This document shows, in pieces, positions 1 through 8,252 of a stretch of DNA of 64,000 nt; position 1 is the first letter of the stretch; each line of letters opens with the position of its first letter. A model generated the notes under the pieces. That model worked only from the letters and a program-made list of their open reading frames with translations. It was not told the DNA's origin and made no database searches. A program made the position numbers and the translations under genes. The stretch is from Halovivax gelatinilyticus (GTDB taxonomy: Archaea > Halobacteriota > Halobacteria > Halobacteriales > Natrialbaceae): positions 2,617,992-2,681,991 of the forward strand of contig NZ_CP101322.1 of the NCBI RefSeq assembly GCF_024300625.1, written 5' to 3'.

Positions 1-269
1 CCGGCGACCGCTTCGTCGTGGAGTCGAATTCGCCCGGAGTCGGGCGTTTCGAGCCCGGCGATCAACCTGAGCGTCGTCGTCTTACCACAGCCGGACGGGC
101 CGAGCAGCGTCAGTATCTCGCCCTCTTTGACTCGCAGTGAGCACGCTTCGATTACGCACTCGTCGCCGTACGACGCGCGCACGTCGTCCAGTTCCAGTAC
201 CACGTCCGACGGCGACGGCTCGCGATCTGGTTCGTCCGTCGCCGACGCGAGTACGTGTTTGGAAGGCAT
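1..269 (-). CDS. ABC transporter ATP-binding protein, N-terminal part (runs off the window)
   Basis: Only the first 89 residues are inside the window; the gene continues past base 1. A linker of about 20 residues is followed by a standard ABC ATPase start: an A-loop aromatic (RASYG, near residue 34) and the Walker A motif GPSGCGKT at about residues 57-64, then TTTLRLIAGLE. The GPSGCGKTT form is usual in importers for iron(III), sulfate, thiamine or polyamines (FbpC/PotA/CysA type). The ATG at 269 is the only plausible start. It lies just downstream of a TATA-like box and a DtxR/Idr-like palindrome (295-317). This makes an iron-regulated importer, and so iron(III) as substrate, the best guess. 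The substrate is inferred from the operator, not from the protein. Confidence 0.85.
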   Translation of the reverse strand, partial: MPSKHVLASATDEPDREPSPSDVVLELDDVRASYGDECVIEACSLRVKEGEILTLLGPSGCGKTTTLRLIAGLETPDSGRIRLHDEAVA

Positions 270-294
270 GGATGTCCGGCGCTTTCGCTTCTAC

Positions 295-325
295 GTGTTT
301 AGGTGGGCCTAAAACACTTATATCT
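295..325 (-). promoter_or_regulatory. Minus-strand promoter with DtxR/Idr-like operator
   Basis: Read on the minus strand, a TATA-like GATATAA lies at 325-319. It is followed at once by a near-palindrome at 317-295 with arms GTGTTTTAGG and CCTAAACAC around a 4-base centre. The TTAGG/CCTAA core resembles sites bound by DtxR-family metal regulators (IdeR, and Idr/SirR in haloarchaea). The dyad covers the expected transcription start of the ABC ATPase gene that begins at 269, as a repressor site would. Confidence 0.6.
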
Positions 326-388
326 GCCGGTCTCTACTGCCGCGCGGGAATTCAACCCGGCGCACCCGTGAGACGTCTATCAATCTCG

Positions 389-859
389 TTACAGTTCGAC
401 GCCGCCGGGAATGAGGCTGTGCTGGCGCAGTAGACTCCCTTCGTCGTCGTAGACGAGAAACGTCCGCTTTTCGTAGGTGAGTAACTCTTCACCCTCTACC
501 CGGATCGTCACCTCGTATCGGCCTTCGTCGTCGTTCGACCGTTCGCCGTAGCCGCGGGCCGCCCGGATGAACGTGATGACGTCGTCGGCGTCGACGTTGA
601 GTTCGAGGACGAAGTCGCCGGTGAGCCGGTCGGTGACGCTGACGACGCCGCTGGCGCCGGATTCGACCGGTCCCTGCAGTCTGAGCGCGACGTCCGTTTC
701 CTCGCCAGCCAGGAGTTCCCCGTCGGGGCCGGTGAGGCGCGATTCCAAGTCCGGTCCCGAGCCGTCGAAATCGATCGTCACCGACGGCTTTTTCGGCTCG
801 CCGTCCGTTTCTATCCAGTCGACGTCGGCCACGTCGAGCGTGAAGTGTTCGCGCCTCAT
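389..859 (-). CDS. DUF5793 family haloarchaeal protein
   Basis: A 156-residue soluble acidic protein with no signal peptide or membrane segment. The ORF could be extended upstream to 1072, but that stretch is basic and unlike the rest. The ATG at 859 (MRREHFTLDV) gives the start I recall for the DUF5793 family. The centre (TGDFVLELN, then VITFIRAARGYGER) and the end (TFLVYDDEGSLLRQHSLIPGGVEL region) also fit the family as I remember it. Its function is unknown. It is divergent from the pilus ATPase at 1052, with about 190 bases between them that hold promoters for both. Confidence 0.75.
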   Translation of the reverse strand: MRREHFTLDVADVDWIETDGEPKKPSVTIDFDGSGPDLESRLTGPDGELLAGEETDVALRLQGPVESGASGVVSVTDRLTGDFVLELNVDADDVITFIRAARGYGERSNDDEGRYEVTIRVEGEELLTYEKRTFLVYDDEGSLLRQHSLIPGGVEL

Positions 860-1051
860 TCGGTACTTCGATGTTGGGTGTCCGACCGTATGAACGTAAC
901 GCCCACCACCGGTGAATCGAACGTCTCGTATCGGTGACTGTCGTCGTCCCGAACCGTTCGCTCGCTGGCGATCGTGCCACGTCAGCGATCGAACGGCCAT
1001 CCGATTTAAGACGCCACGTTCCCGATAGTTCCTACGCGACGACGGTACCCG

Positions 1052-2914
1052 ATGGTTCCAGACGACCCCCACGAGGCTCCAGATCCCCCGCAGGACGATT
1101 CACCGGCCTCGCAGTCGACCGACGATCAGTCGACCGAGAGCCGACTCGCCGCCCTCCGCCGGCGACTCGGGTACGTCGGTGACGTCCTCCGCGGCTCGCG
1201 AATCGAACTAGCCCGATACGACCCGAACGCACACGACCCGCTGGTGTCGTTCGACGTTCCCGTCGGGTTCTCGGAGATCGACCGATACTGGGTAAACGCC
1301 CCCTTCGCCTTCGTCTCGATCCTGTTCGATCCCGAGCGAAACGCCCACCAGTACACGGTCGTCGAACCCTCGCTTACGGACGAGGAGTCCGCGCTCCTCT
1401 CGACCGTCCTGGAAGACGTTCGCGACCCGCTGATCTACCGGGAGAGCGCCGTCGACGACATCGAAACGCGACTCGCCGACGCCGTCGGTGAACTGCTCGA
1501 ACGCTACGGCGTCGACGTCGGCGTCGAGACGTTTTACCGACTCTTCTACTACGTCTACCGGGACTTCCAGGGGTACGGACGGCTCGACCCGATCATGAAC
1601 GATCCACACGTCGAGGACATCTCGTGTGACGGATACGACCTGCCGATCTTCGTCTACCACGACGAGTACACGGACATCGAGACGACCGTCTCCTTCGACG
1701 CCGATGCGCTAGACGGGTTCGTCGTCCGTCTGGCCCAGCGGTCTGGTCGGCACATCTCGATCGGCGATCCGATGGTCGAGACGACCCTTCCCGACGGTTC
1801 GCGGGGTGAATTGGCGCTCGGTCAGGAGGTGACGCCGCGCGGCTCGGCGTTTACCATCCGAAAGTACGCCGACGAGCCGTTCACGCCGGTCGACTTGCTC
1901 ACCTACGGGACGTTCGACGTCGCCCAGCTCGCCTATCTCTGGCTCGCCATCGAACACAACAAGAGTCTGGTCTTCGCCGGTGGGACCGCATCCGGCAAGA
2001 CCACCAGCATGAACGCCGTTACGATGTTCATCACGCCGCGATCGAAGGTGTTGACCATCGAGGACACCAGGGAACTGCAGCTCTATCACGACAACTGGCT
2101 CTCGTCGGTCACCAGAGAGCGGATCCACGACGGGAACGACGTCACCATGTACGACCTCTTGCGGTCTGCGCTTCGACACCGACCGGAGTACATCGTCGTC
2201 GGCGAGGTTCGTGGTGAGGAGGCGATCACGCTCTTTCAGGCGATGAACACCGGTCACACGACCTATTCGACGATGCACGCGGACTCGGTTCAGACGGTGA
2301 TAAATCGCCTCGAGAACGAACCGATCAACGTTCCCCGGGCGATGGTTCAGAGTCTGGATATCCTGTCGATACAGAAGATGACGCGCGTCGACGGCGAACG
2401 GGTCCGTCGAAACGAGGTGCTCGCCGAAATCGAGGGTATCGACCAGCGGACGGGCGAACTCGACTACTCGACGACGTTCACCAGAGATGGCGAGACCGAC
2501 ACGTTCACCGAATCGGGAAGCTCGGTGCTAGAGTCGATTCGTGACGAGCGCGGCTGGACCGAACGCGAACTTCGCCTGGAGCGTAAGAACCGCGAGGCGT
2601 TTCTGGAGTACCTACGCGATCAGGGCATCTCCGACTACCGTCGCTTTACCGCCCTCGTAAACGAGTACTACGCGGATAAAGCGGCCGTCTTAGAGCGGAT
2701 CGGGAGGGACGACGTCATCGAAGAGACGCCCACCGGCCGTACGGAAGCGAGGACCGACGACGGTGACTCGACGGAGACGAACGATTTACCCGACACCGGC
2801 GATGCAGCGCTGACCGAATCGAATCGAAGCGCCCCCGCTGAATCGGAGGGTCAGACACATTCGGACCAAACTCCGGCCGACGGCGACCCCGTCGTCACGG
2901 ACGAGGGACGGTGA
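1052..2914 (+). CDS. Type II/IV secretion system ATPase (archaeal PilB/TadA type)
   Basis: A 620-residue hexameric motor ATPase that would drive assembly of archaeal type IV pili or a related surface structure at the cytoplasmic membrane. The N-terminal domain (to about residue 270) contains the conserved stretch around GYGRLDPIMNDPHVEDISCDG. Walker A is GGTASGKT at about 310-317, a TIEDTRELQLYH-type Asp box follows, and Walker B (YIVVGEVRGEEA) is at about 379-390, followed by the His-box region GHTTYSTMHADS. The last 70 residues are an acidic, probably disordered tail. A TATA-like TTTAA at 1005-1009 supports this start with a short leader. The membrane platform gene follows after 12 bases, a usual archaeal PilB-PilC pairing. 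No pilin gene is visible nearby. Confidence 0.93.
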   Translation: MVPDDPHEAPDPPQDDSPASQSTDDQSTESRLAALRRRLGYVGDVLRGSRIELARYDPNAHDPLVSFDVPVGFSEIDRYWVNAPFAFVSILFDPERNAHQYTVVEPSLTDEESALLSTVLEDVRDPLIYRESAVDDIETRLADAVGELLERYGVDVGVETFYRLFYYVYRDFQGYGRLDPIMNDPHVEDISCDGYDLPIFVYHDEYTDIETTVSFDADALDGFVVRLAQRSGRHISIGDPMVETTLPDGSRGELALGQEVTPRGSAFTIRKYADEPFTPVDLLTYGTFDVAQLAYLWLAIEHNKSLVFAGGTASGKTTSMNAVTMFITPRSKVLTIEDTRELQLYHDNWLSSVTRERIHDGNDVTMYDLLRSALRHRPEYIVVGEVRGEEAITLFQAMNTGHTTYSTMHADSVQTVINRLENEPINVPRAMVQSLDILSIQKMTRVDGERVRRNEVLAEIEGIDQRTGELDYSTTFTRDGETDTFTESGSSVLESIRDERGWTERELRLERKNREAFLEYLRDQGISDYRRFTALVNEYYADKAAVLERIGRDDVIEETPTGRTEARTDDGDSTETNDLPDTGDAALTESNRSAPAESEGQTHSDQTPADGDPVVTDEGR

Positions 2915-2926
2915 CGGGGTGAGTCC

Positions 2927-4990
2927 GTGTCGTACGCGAACTTCCTCCCGCTCGTCGTCTCCCTGTTGCTGGTGACGCCGGTCGCGCTCGCACGCGTCCA
3001 CCCGCCGACCGACCGGACACTCACTCGCGTGGCGATCTATCTCTTCGGTCGGTACGTCGACGAATTCCGGAGCGAACACCCCGCCCGTCGGCACGCCCTC
3101 CGGGCGGCGCACGCGCCCGACACCTACCGCGAGTACGGCGCGCGAACGTTCACGTTCGCGACGCTCGGTGCCGTGCTCGGCAGCGTTCTCGGGATCTACC
3201 TCATCTGGGGAATCCTCGCGATCCTGTCGATCGAGCCCGACGTTCTGCGGGAGTCGCTCCCGTCGTTACTCACGTTTCTCGCCAACTTCGGCGGCGTGCC
3301 GGAACTCGATCCGCGCGAACTGTTCGTCCTCTTTCTCGTCTCCTCGCTCACGCTCGGCGTGATCGCCGGCGGGGCGACCTACTGGCTTCGCTGGTGGTAT
3401 CCCTCCTACGTCGCCGACCGACGGGCGCGAGCGATCGAGGCGTCGCTCCCCTCGACGGTGGCGTTCTGTTACGCCCTCTCGCGGAGCGGGATGGAGTTTC
3501 CGCAGGCGATCCGCATCGTCGGTCGAAACGGCGACACCTACGGAACGGCCGCCGCGGAGTTCGACGTCGCCGTCAAGAACATGGACGTCTTCGGAACGGA
3601 CGTCACCGCCGCGTTACAGACGATGGGCCGGCGGACGGCGAGCCCCCAATTTCGCGAGTTCACCGAGAACCTCGTGAGCGTCCTGCAGAGCGGTCACAGC
3701 CTCTCGGACTTTCTCGAACGCCAGTACCACGAGTACCGGGAGGAAGCCGAATCGCAACAGGAGAGCATTTTGCGAATGCTCGCGACGCTGGCCGAGGCCT
3801 ACGTCACCGTTCTCGTCGCGGGACCGCTGTTTCTCATCACGATCCTCGTGGTGATCGGCTTCTCGATGGGTGAGACGATCGAGCCGCTCCGGGCGCTCAT
3901 CTACGTCATCCTCCCGTTCGGCAATCTGGCGTTCATGGTCTATCTCAGTATGCTTACCGATCGGATCAGTCCGGGCGGCGGGTCGGCTCCCACCGAACGA
4001 TTTGGCCGACGGCCGACACCGCCGATGACCGACGGCGGCGTCGCGACCAGTGCGACGGCGTCGACCGACCGGGCCCGGGCGAACCTGTCTCGTCTTCGAG
4101 TGTATCGTAAACTGCGCTCGATTCGCCGGATCCTGGGTCGACCACGGCGAACGCTCCTCGAACGACCGAGTCGGTTACTCTGGGTGACGGTGCCGCTGGC
4201 CGGGGCCGTCGTCGCGACGCGGCTCCCGGCGGCTGTCACGGACGGTCTGGGGGCCGTGGACGACGTCGCTGTCATCGCCGCCCTCTTCGTCACGGGAACG
4301 TTCGCCGTCGTCTACGAGATTCACCGCCACCGTATCGAAGCGGTCGAGGCGGCGGTACCGGACCTGCTCGACCGTCTGGCGAGCTTGAACGAGGCAGGGA
4401 TGCCGATCGTCTCGTCCGTCGACCGGATCCGTCGCTCCGACCTCGGCGTTCTCAACCCGGAACTCGATCGCCTCTGGGGCGACGTTCGGTGGGGATCGGA
4501 TCTGGAGGCGGCGTTTCGTCGGTTCGATCGGCGCATCCGAACGCGCGCGGTGTCCCGGATGGTAACGCTGTTGACCGAAGCGATGAACGCGAGCGGGAAT
4601 CTCGCGACGGTACTTCGAATAGCGTCGCGACAGGCTGCCGCGGACAGGCGGCTGGCACGCGAACGAAAGCAGACGATGACCGAGTACATGGTCGTCGTCT
4701 ACGTCTCGTTTCTGGTCTTCGTCTTCATCGTCGCCGTGTTGACCGCCTATTTGCTGCCGAACATGCCGGCGGAAACGGCGACATCGGCGAACGGCGACGG
4801 ACCCCTCGCCGACCTGGGCGGCGGCGACCGTGAGACCTATTCGATGCTGTTCTACCACGCGGCGGTAATTCAGGGGGCGACGTCCGGGTTCGTGGCGGGC
4901 CAGCTCGCGACCGGGGACGTTCGAGCCGGCGCGAAGCACGCCGCGTTCATGATGCTCATCGCCCTGGTGTTGTTCGGCGTCGTGCTGTGA
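2927..4990 (+). CDS. Type II secretion system F / TadC-like membrane platform protein (PilC type)
   Basis: A 687-residue integral membrane partner of the preceding ATPase, forming the base on which pilins are assembled. It holds two T2SSF-like units. The first has helices near 80-110 and 135-155, a cytoplasmic four-helix segment around residues 165-275, and more helices to about 345. After a Thr/Ser/Gly-rich linker the second unit runs to the C-terminus. The duplicated architecture is typical of haloarchaeal PilC. The start is a GTG at 2927, 12 bases after the ATPase stop, so the two are surely co-transcribed. A hydrophobic stretch from residue 5 supports this start. Confidence 0.88.
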   Translation: MSYANFLPLVVSLLLVTPVALARVHPPTDRTLTRVAIYLFGRYVDEFRSEHPARRHALRAAHAPDTYREYGARTFTFATLGAVLGSVLGIYLIWGILAILSIEPDVLRESLPSLLTFLANFGGVPELDPRELFVLFLVSSLTLGVIAGGATYWLRWWYPSYVADRRARAIEASLPSTVAFCYALSRSGMEFPQAIRIVGRNGDTYGTAAAEFDVAVKNMDVFGTDVTAALQTMGRRTASPQFREFTENLVSVLQSGHSLSDFLERQYHEYREEAESQQESILRMLATLAEAYVTVLVAGPLFLITILVVIGFSMGETIEPLRALIYVILPFGNLAFMVYLSMLTDRISPGGGSAPTERFGRRPTPPMTDGGVATSATASTDRARANLSRLRVYRKLRSIRRILGRPRRTLLERPSRLLWVTVPLAGAVVATRLPAAVTDGLGAVDDVAVIAALFVTGTFAVVYEIHRHRIEAVEAAVPDLLDRLASLNEAGMPIVSSVDRIRRSDLGVLNPELDRLWGDVRWGSDLEAAFRRFDRRIRTRAVSRMVTLLTEAMNASGNLATVLRIASRQAAADRRLARERKQTMTEYMVVVYVSFLVFVFIVAVLTAYLLPNMPAETATSANGDGPLADLGGGDRETYSMLFYHAAVIQGATSGFVAGQLATGDVRAGAKHAAFMMLIALVLFGVVL

Positions 4991-5033
4991 GGATCGAACC
5001 CCTTTTGGATCGACCGCGCGGAGTGTGCGAGAG

Positions 5034-5723
5034 ATGCCCGACCGGCGCGACGTCAGAGCGACCTACGAGCGGATCGGCGAACACTTCGCCACGACCCGCG
5101 AGTACGCCTGGCCGGAGGTAGAGTCGTTCGTCGAGTCGGTCGCGGCGCTCCAGGGCTCGAGAGCGGGTGTCGGGCTGGATCTCGGCTGTGGAAACTGCCG
5201 GCACGCGGAGGTGCTCGCCCCGCACGTCGACCGCGTCGTCGGGATCGACGCCAGCCGGCGTCTGTTGGACTCCGGTCGCGATCGCGCAATCGATCGGGGA
5301 TTCGTCGACCGACTGGCTCTCGTCCAGGCCGACGCCTCGACCTTGGCGCTGGTCGATGGCTGCGTCGATCTCGCCGTCTACGTGGCGACGCTTCACCACT
5401 TGCCGACGCGGACGGACCGACTCGCCAGCCTGGACGAACTCGCCAGGGTACTCGCCCCGGGCGGCCGCGCCCTGGTGAGCGCCTGGTCGACGGCCCACGA
5501 TCGCTTCGAGGAGGCGAGTCCCGACGACGAGGTGGGATTCGATACGACGGTCGACTGGACGTTGCCCGGTGGCGAGGTGGTCGAGCGATTCTACCACATC
5601 TACGCGCCCGCGGAGTTCGAGGCCGATCTCGAAGCGAGCGGCCTCTCGATCGCCGACTCGGAGATTTCGAGCGGGAACTGTTACGCCACCGTCGAGCCCG
5701 ACGAGAAAAGAGAAGTCACTTAA
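5034..5723 (+). CDS. Class I SAM-dependent methyltransferase, Trm9-like
   Basis: A 229-residue soluble methyltransferase. The N-terminal stretch (RATYERIGEHFATTREYAWP) resembles the tRNA uridine methyltransferase Trm9/ALKBH8, where a similar segment precedes motif I. Motif I is LDLGCGNC at about residues 48-55, the acidic end of strand 2 is VVGIDAS, and motif IV is near YVATLHHLP. A GTG three codons upstream (5025) is possible, but the ATG at 5034 lies about 28 bases after a TATA-like CTTTTGG, fitting a leaderless transcript. A role in wobble-uridine modification is inferred from this resemblance only. tRNA-Gly follows 26 bases downstream. Confidence 0.8.
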   Translation: MPDRRDVRATYERIGEHFATTREYAWPEVESFVESVAALQGSRAGVGLDLGCGNCRHAEVLAPHVDRVVGIDASRRLLDSGRDRAIDRGFVDRLALVQADASTLALVDGCVDLAVYVATLHHLPTRTDRLASLDELARVLAPGGRALVSAWSTAHDRFEEASPDDEVGFDTTVDWTLPGGEVVERFYHIYAPAEFEADLEASGLSIADSEISSGNCYATVEPDEKREVT

Positions 5724-5724
5724 C
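5718..5724 (+). promoter_or_regulatory. TATA box for tRNA-Gly
   Basis: ACTTAAC overlaps the stop codon of the preceding methyltransferase gene and lies about 29 bases before the tRNA 5' end, the usual spacing for archaeal tRNA promoters. Confidence 0.5.
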
Positions 5725-5749
5725 GGAGCACCTCCAATCGGCAGAGTGA

Positions 5750-5820
5750 GCGCGGATGGTCTAGTGGTAGGACCTGAGCCTTCCAAGCTCATGGCCCGGG
5801 TTCAAATCCCGGTCCGCGCA
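5750..5820 (+). tRNA. tRNA-Gly (anticodon TCC)
   Basis: The full cloverleaf can be folded by eye. The acceptor stem GCGCGGA (5750-5756) pairs with TCCGCGC (5813-5819), with discriminator A at 5820 and no encoded CCA. The D arm contains CTAGTGGTAGG. The anticodon stem TGAGC (5775-5779) pairs with GCTCA (5787-5791) around loop C-T-TCC-A-A, with the anticodon at 5782-5784. There is a 4-base variable loop. The T stem CCGGG (5796-5800) pairs with CCCGG (5808-5812) around TTCAAAT. It has no intron. Its 3' part is repeated twice downstream. Confidence 0.96.
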
Positions 5821-6076
5821 CTTTTCGAGGAACGGACGTGACGAGAACGTGCTCGACAAAGGGATTTGAGCCCTATCAGTCGCAGCGCGCACAGCGAAGC
5901 GAGCACGAACGTCTGATTTCGGTTCAAATCCCGGTCCGCGCATTTCTGCTGCGAGCAATTCCGCGAGCAGCAGGAATCGTACGAGGGATTTGAATTACGG
6001 AAGTCGCAGCCCGCACAGTGAGTGAAGCGAAGCGAGTGAGACCGTCTCGCATCTGGTTCAAATCCCGGTCCGCCCA
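5799..6076 (+). repeat. Tandem copies of the tRNA-Gly 3' end (probable attachment-site scars)
   Basis: The last 22 bases of the tRNA (5799-5820) recur exactly at 5921-5942 and with one change (CGCGCA to CGCCCA) at 6055-6076. The two intervening units (5821-5942 and 5943-6076) are also related: both contain GGGATTTGA (5861-5869 and 5985-5993), a GTCGCAGC(G/C)CGCACAG block and AGCGAAGCGAG. GGGATTTGAA is the reverse complement of TTCAAATCCC in the tRNA copies, so each unit carries an inverted pair. Serial integration at the tRNA 3' end, with later loss of the elements, would produce this. Short ORFs read through these units are artefacts. The 320 bases to 6140 hold no gene. Confidence 0.8.
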
Positions 6077-6140
6077 CTTCACACGCCTTCTCGAACTGAT
6101 TTATGGTGTTTTTCGGCCTGGCTCAAAACACCGTTCCATC

Positions 6141-6632
6141 TCACGGATCGAAGAGGTTCTGTGCGCGTCGGTAGATCGGACGTCCGAGCCAGTCGCGGGT
6201 TTCAGCCAGCTGTTCCACCCTGTCTCGGGCGTCCTCGGTTTCGAGAATGTCACGGTTGACGAGTGCCTTGAGGACAATCGGTGAGATCGCAACCTGGGCC
6301 CGTGTCACGGTCTGGAGTTCGGGGAGTGCTCGTAAATCGTCGGTAAGCAGAAAGTCGGCATCGAGTTTCTGGCAGAGTCCGACGCAGCTTGCTTCTCCCC
6401 GATCGATGCGAGATGTTTCGAGAGCAGGGTCCGCGACCGGGTGAACCGTAAACTGCGACCGGTTTTCGAGGACGTTCGCTGCGGCTTCCCCGTGTACGTC
6501 GGTGTATTCGGCAGTGGTTTCGAGCTCTTCGATTACCGTTTCTGTCGTATGCGTATTGAACGCTTCGAGAACGAGTTCCAACGCGTCAGCGGTAACGAGG
6601 GAGATGAGGGCGCTGGTATCGACGACGATCAT
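6141..6632 (-). CDS. PIN-domain protein, probable toxin of a VapBC-like pair
   Basis: A 163-residue protein with the PIN nuclease layout: the first acidic residue in IVVDTSALI (Asp5), a conserved Glu in the TVIEELE region, and the DRGEASCVGL and FLLTDDLRAL segments that supply the later acidic metal ligands. PIN toxins usually cut tRNA or mRNA. It starts directly after the stop of the upstream ribbon-helix-helix gene (TAA then ATG, no gap), so the two are translated together. It sits next to the tRNA-Gly attachment scars, a common place for such modules. The target RNA is unknown. Confidence 0.82.
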   Translation of the reverse strand: MIVVDTSALISLVTADALELVLEAFNTHTTETVIEELETTAEYTDVHGEAAANVLENRSQFTVHPVADPALETSRIDRGEASCVGLCQKLDADFLLTDDLRALPELQTVTRAQVAISPIVLKALVNRDILETEDARDRVEQLAETRDWLGRPIYRRAQNLFDP

Positions 6633-6935
6633 TTACAGGTCTGCGAGTTCGTCAGCGAGGTCGTCGCCCTGATCCAGAACGGTTTTGGAAGCGCGAACGG
6701 ATTCAGCGTCTTGACGTCCGGTGAATTCTTTCAGGGTTTCGAAGCCGATCTGGTCGTCGAGATAAAGTTCGACGACGGCTTCTTTGAACGTTTCGTCGTC
6801 TTCGACGGCGTCGAGATACTCCTGGAGCGCGTCTTTGACGATCTCGGTTCGGTTTTTGTGTGTCACTTCGGCTGCGATATCAGCTTTCTCCACCAGCTGT
6901 TCTGGAAGCCGGAAATTGACTCGTGTCGTACTCAT
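6633..6935 (-). CDS. Ribbon-helix-helix antitoxin/regulator
   Basis: A 100-residue protein whose N-terminus (TTRVNFRLPEQLVEKADIAA) is a ribbon-helix-helix DNA-binding fold: one beta strand, then two helices including NRTEIVKDALQEYLD. The C-terminal part is acidic and would bind and neutralise the PIN partner encoded immediately downstream. The ATG at 6935 fits better than a start 10 codons upstream, because it lies after the TATA box (6971-6977) and the TGTAC operator (6948-6963). Self-repression through these repeats is the usual mode for such antitoxins and is inferred here. Confidence 0.82.
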   Translation of the reverse strand: MSTTRVNFRLPEQLVEKADIAAEVTHKNRTEIVKDALQEYLDAVEDDETFKEAVVELYLDDQIGFETLKEFTGRQDAESVRASKTVLDQGDDLADELADL

Positions 6936-6947
6936 AACTCCACCCTC

Positions 6948-6977
6948 TGTACGTACATTGTACACAAGGGTTTATAA
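6948..6977 (-). promoter_or_regulatory. Promoter and TGTAC-repeat operator of the PIN/RHH pair
   Basis: On the minus strand a TATA box TTATAAA (6977-6971) is followed by three TGTAC half-sites in alternating orientation: 6959-6963, 6953-6957 and 6948-6952. They form the overlapping palindromes GTACATTGTAC (6953-6963) and TGTACGTACA (6948-6957). Half-sites at this spacing suit RHH dimers, and the sites overlap the expected transcription start. Confidence 0.65.
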
Positions 6978-6980
6978 TTG

Positions 6981-7406
6981 CTTCCTCCGCTACCACAATC
7001 TGGCTCCCAACATGCGCATACTCGCCATATTATGGCACTATCTTTTATTCATTGGATATAGAACTCGTCCGAGGGTGCGATATTGTCATCCAGGGCAGCC
7101 GAAACCGAGACCAACAACGATTCGCCAACCCCATCGCCCACACCAATAACTAAATTATTGTCTAACACGTCTTGGGGAACGGAAGTCACCCTCTACGGGG
7201 CGCTCAGAATTGCCCCGGGTGGTAGGACACCCGAGGCGTGGCTTCCGAAAACCAGCTGGGTTTTCTGTTGCCATGATACGCTACAAACCTTCGAGACAAA
7301 AAGGTCTCGCACGCCTGCGGTATCGACAGCGGACGCTTCGACCGGTTACCTCCCGAATTTCCCCGTCGACCAGCGATTGCTGGTCGTCGACGGTGGGTTC
7401 GCACCG
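6981..7406. other. Intergenic stretch without a convincing gene
   Basis: This stretch is AT-richer than its surroundings up to about 7160. One frame is open from a TTG at 7083, but it has no protein-like composition or promoter before the small zinc-finger gene at 7407. It may be decayed mobile-element sequence. No RNA gene or repeat is recognised in it. Confidence 0.45.
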
Positions 7407-7613
7407 ATGAGTCCGATGGCGCCCGGTTCGACCGCGCGATGCTATCGATGTTCGGACCCACTAGGTCGGTCCCACCGGGTCACGGTCACCGCTTCCCACG
7501 AAGGGCCAGGAACCGACGGATTCTGCACCGTCGAGCGGCGAATCTGTCTGGATTGTCTGGCGGCGATCGGATTGTTCGAGTTCGATCCCGACCATTTTGC
7601 GGTCGAATCGTGA
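7407..7613 (+). CDS. Small putative zinc-finger protein
   Basis: A 68-residue protein with two CxxC knuckles (CYRC near residue 12 and CLDC near 52) and an extra Cys before the second pair, so a C4 zinc site is likely. The end is acidic (FEFDPDHFAVES), as in many haloarchaeal small zinc-ribbon proteins. The same frame stays open far upstream, but the ATG at 7407 is the first credible start. No family is recognised. It lies in an accessory stretch; the 270 bases after it (7614-7883) show no gene. Confidence 0.5.
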   Translation: MSPMAPGSTARCYRCSDPLGRSHRVTVTASHEGPGTDGFCTVERRICLDCLAAIGLFEFDPDHFAVES

Positions 7614-7883
7614 GCGAACGCCCTGATCCGATCGGCGGTCGAGTTGAGTGCGTTCCGGTGACCGATTCGGCCACTGTGAAACCCCGAACGGAATGACTCG
7701 GTCCCGTGAACATAGAAATATGACAGTAGAAGTGCGTTCGAACGTCGTGGTTCGCGGCTGATTGGCGGTACGATGATCGGCGGTGGGCCGACGAAATACG
7801 CAGGTCCGTCGGCCGACCGATAGAAGCGGAGACGACGCCCGATCACGGTGGGCCGGGGTCAACACCTTGTGTCAATGAGTCGA

Positions 7884-8084
7884 TCAGGCGTTGTTCATCC
7901 GCTGGCTGGCGCGACGCCCACAGCGCTGACACTCGGTGACGCGATAGGGTTCGCGCGAGAACTGGCTGTTTTCTTCTTTGAGACTCTCGGTTCGCAGTTG
8001 CACCGACACTTCGTGGAGAGTGTCTAGATCACACTCGTCGCAGTACTCGGTGAGCCCGTCGAAGGCGTCGTCAGTAGTTGCCAT
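7884..8084 (-). CDS. DUF7835-like zinc beta-ribbon protein
   Basis: A 66-residue haloarchaeal small protein with two CxxC pairs, CDEC near residue 15 and CQRC near residue 53, separated by a conserved-looking centre (HEVSVQLRTES, then FSREPYRVTEC). This pattern matches the short zinc beta-ribbon proteins annotated as DUF7835, as I recall them. A strong TATA box GGTATAA (8116-8110 on the minus strand) lies about 30 bases before the ATG, so transcription is nearly leaderless. Such proteins are thought to act in regulation or protein contacts; the function is unknown. Confidence 0.75.
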   Translation of the reverse strand: MATTDDAFDGLTEYCDECDLDTLHEVSVQLRTESLKEENSQFSREPYRVTECQRCGRRASQRMNNA

Positions 8085-8252
8085 GTTTGTATATCTGGAA
8101 CATCTGCTAATTATACCTTTCCGTTTCGGAACTTCGCTCGTCTTGCTTGTTGATTTTCAAGGTTTCCTTGGCGGTTCATTTTTCTCCCTGTGACAAACAC
8201 GGTGAAGGGAAGAAACGCACACGCTTTCCCGTTTGCGGCTCTCGGTGTACAC

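Noticed and set aside
5761-6292. Several ORFs of 60-90 residues running through the tRNA and its repeats
   Set aside because: They are translations of the tRNA 3' end and its copies (recurring ADRDLN-type peptides) and have no start signals.
7083-7406. Upstream extension of the zinc-finger ORF from a TTG at 7083
   Set aside because: The sequence is low in acidic residues, lacks a promoter at the right distance and has no protein-like pattern; the ATG at 7407 is simpler.
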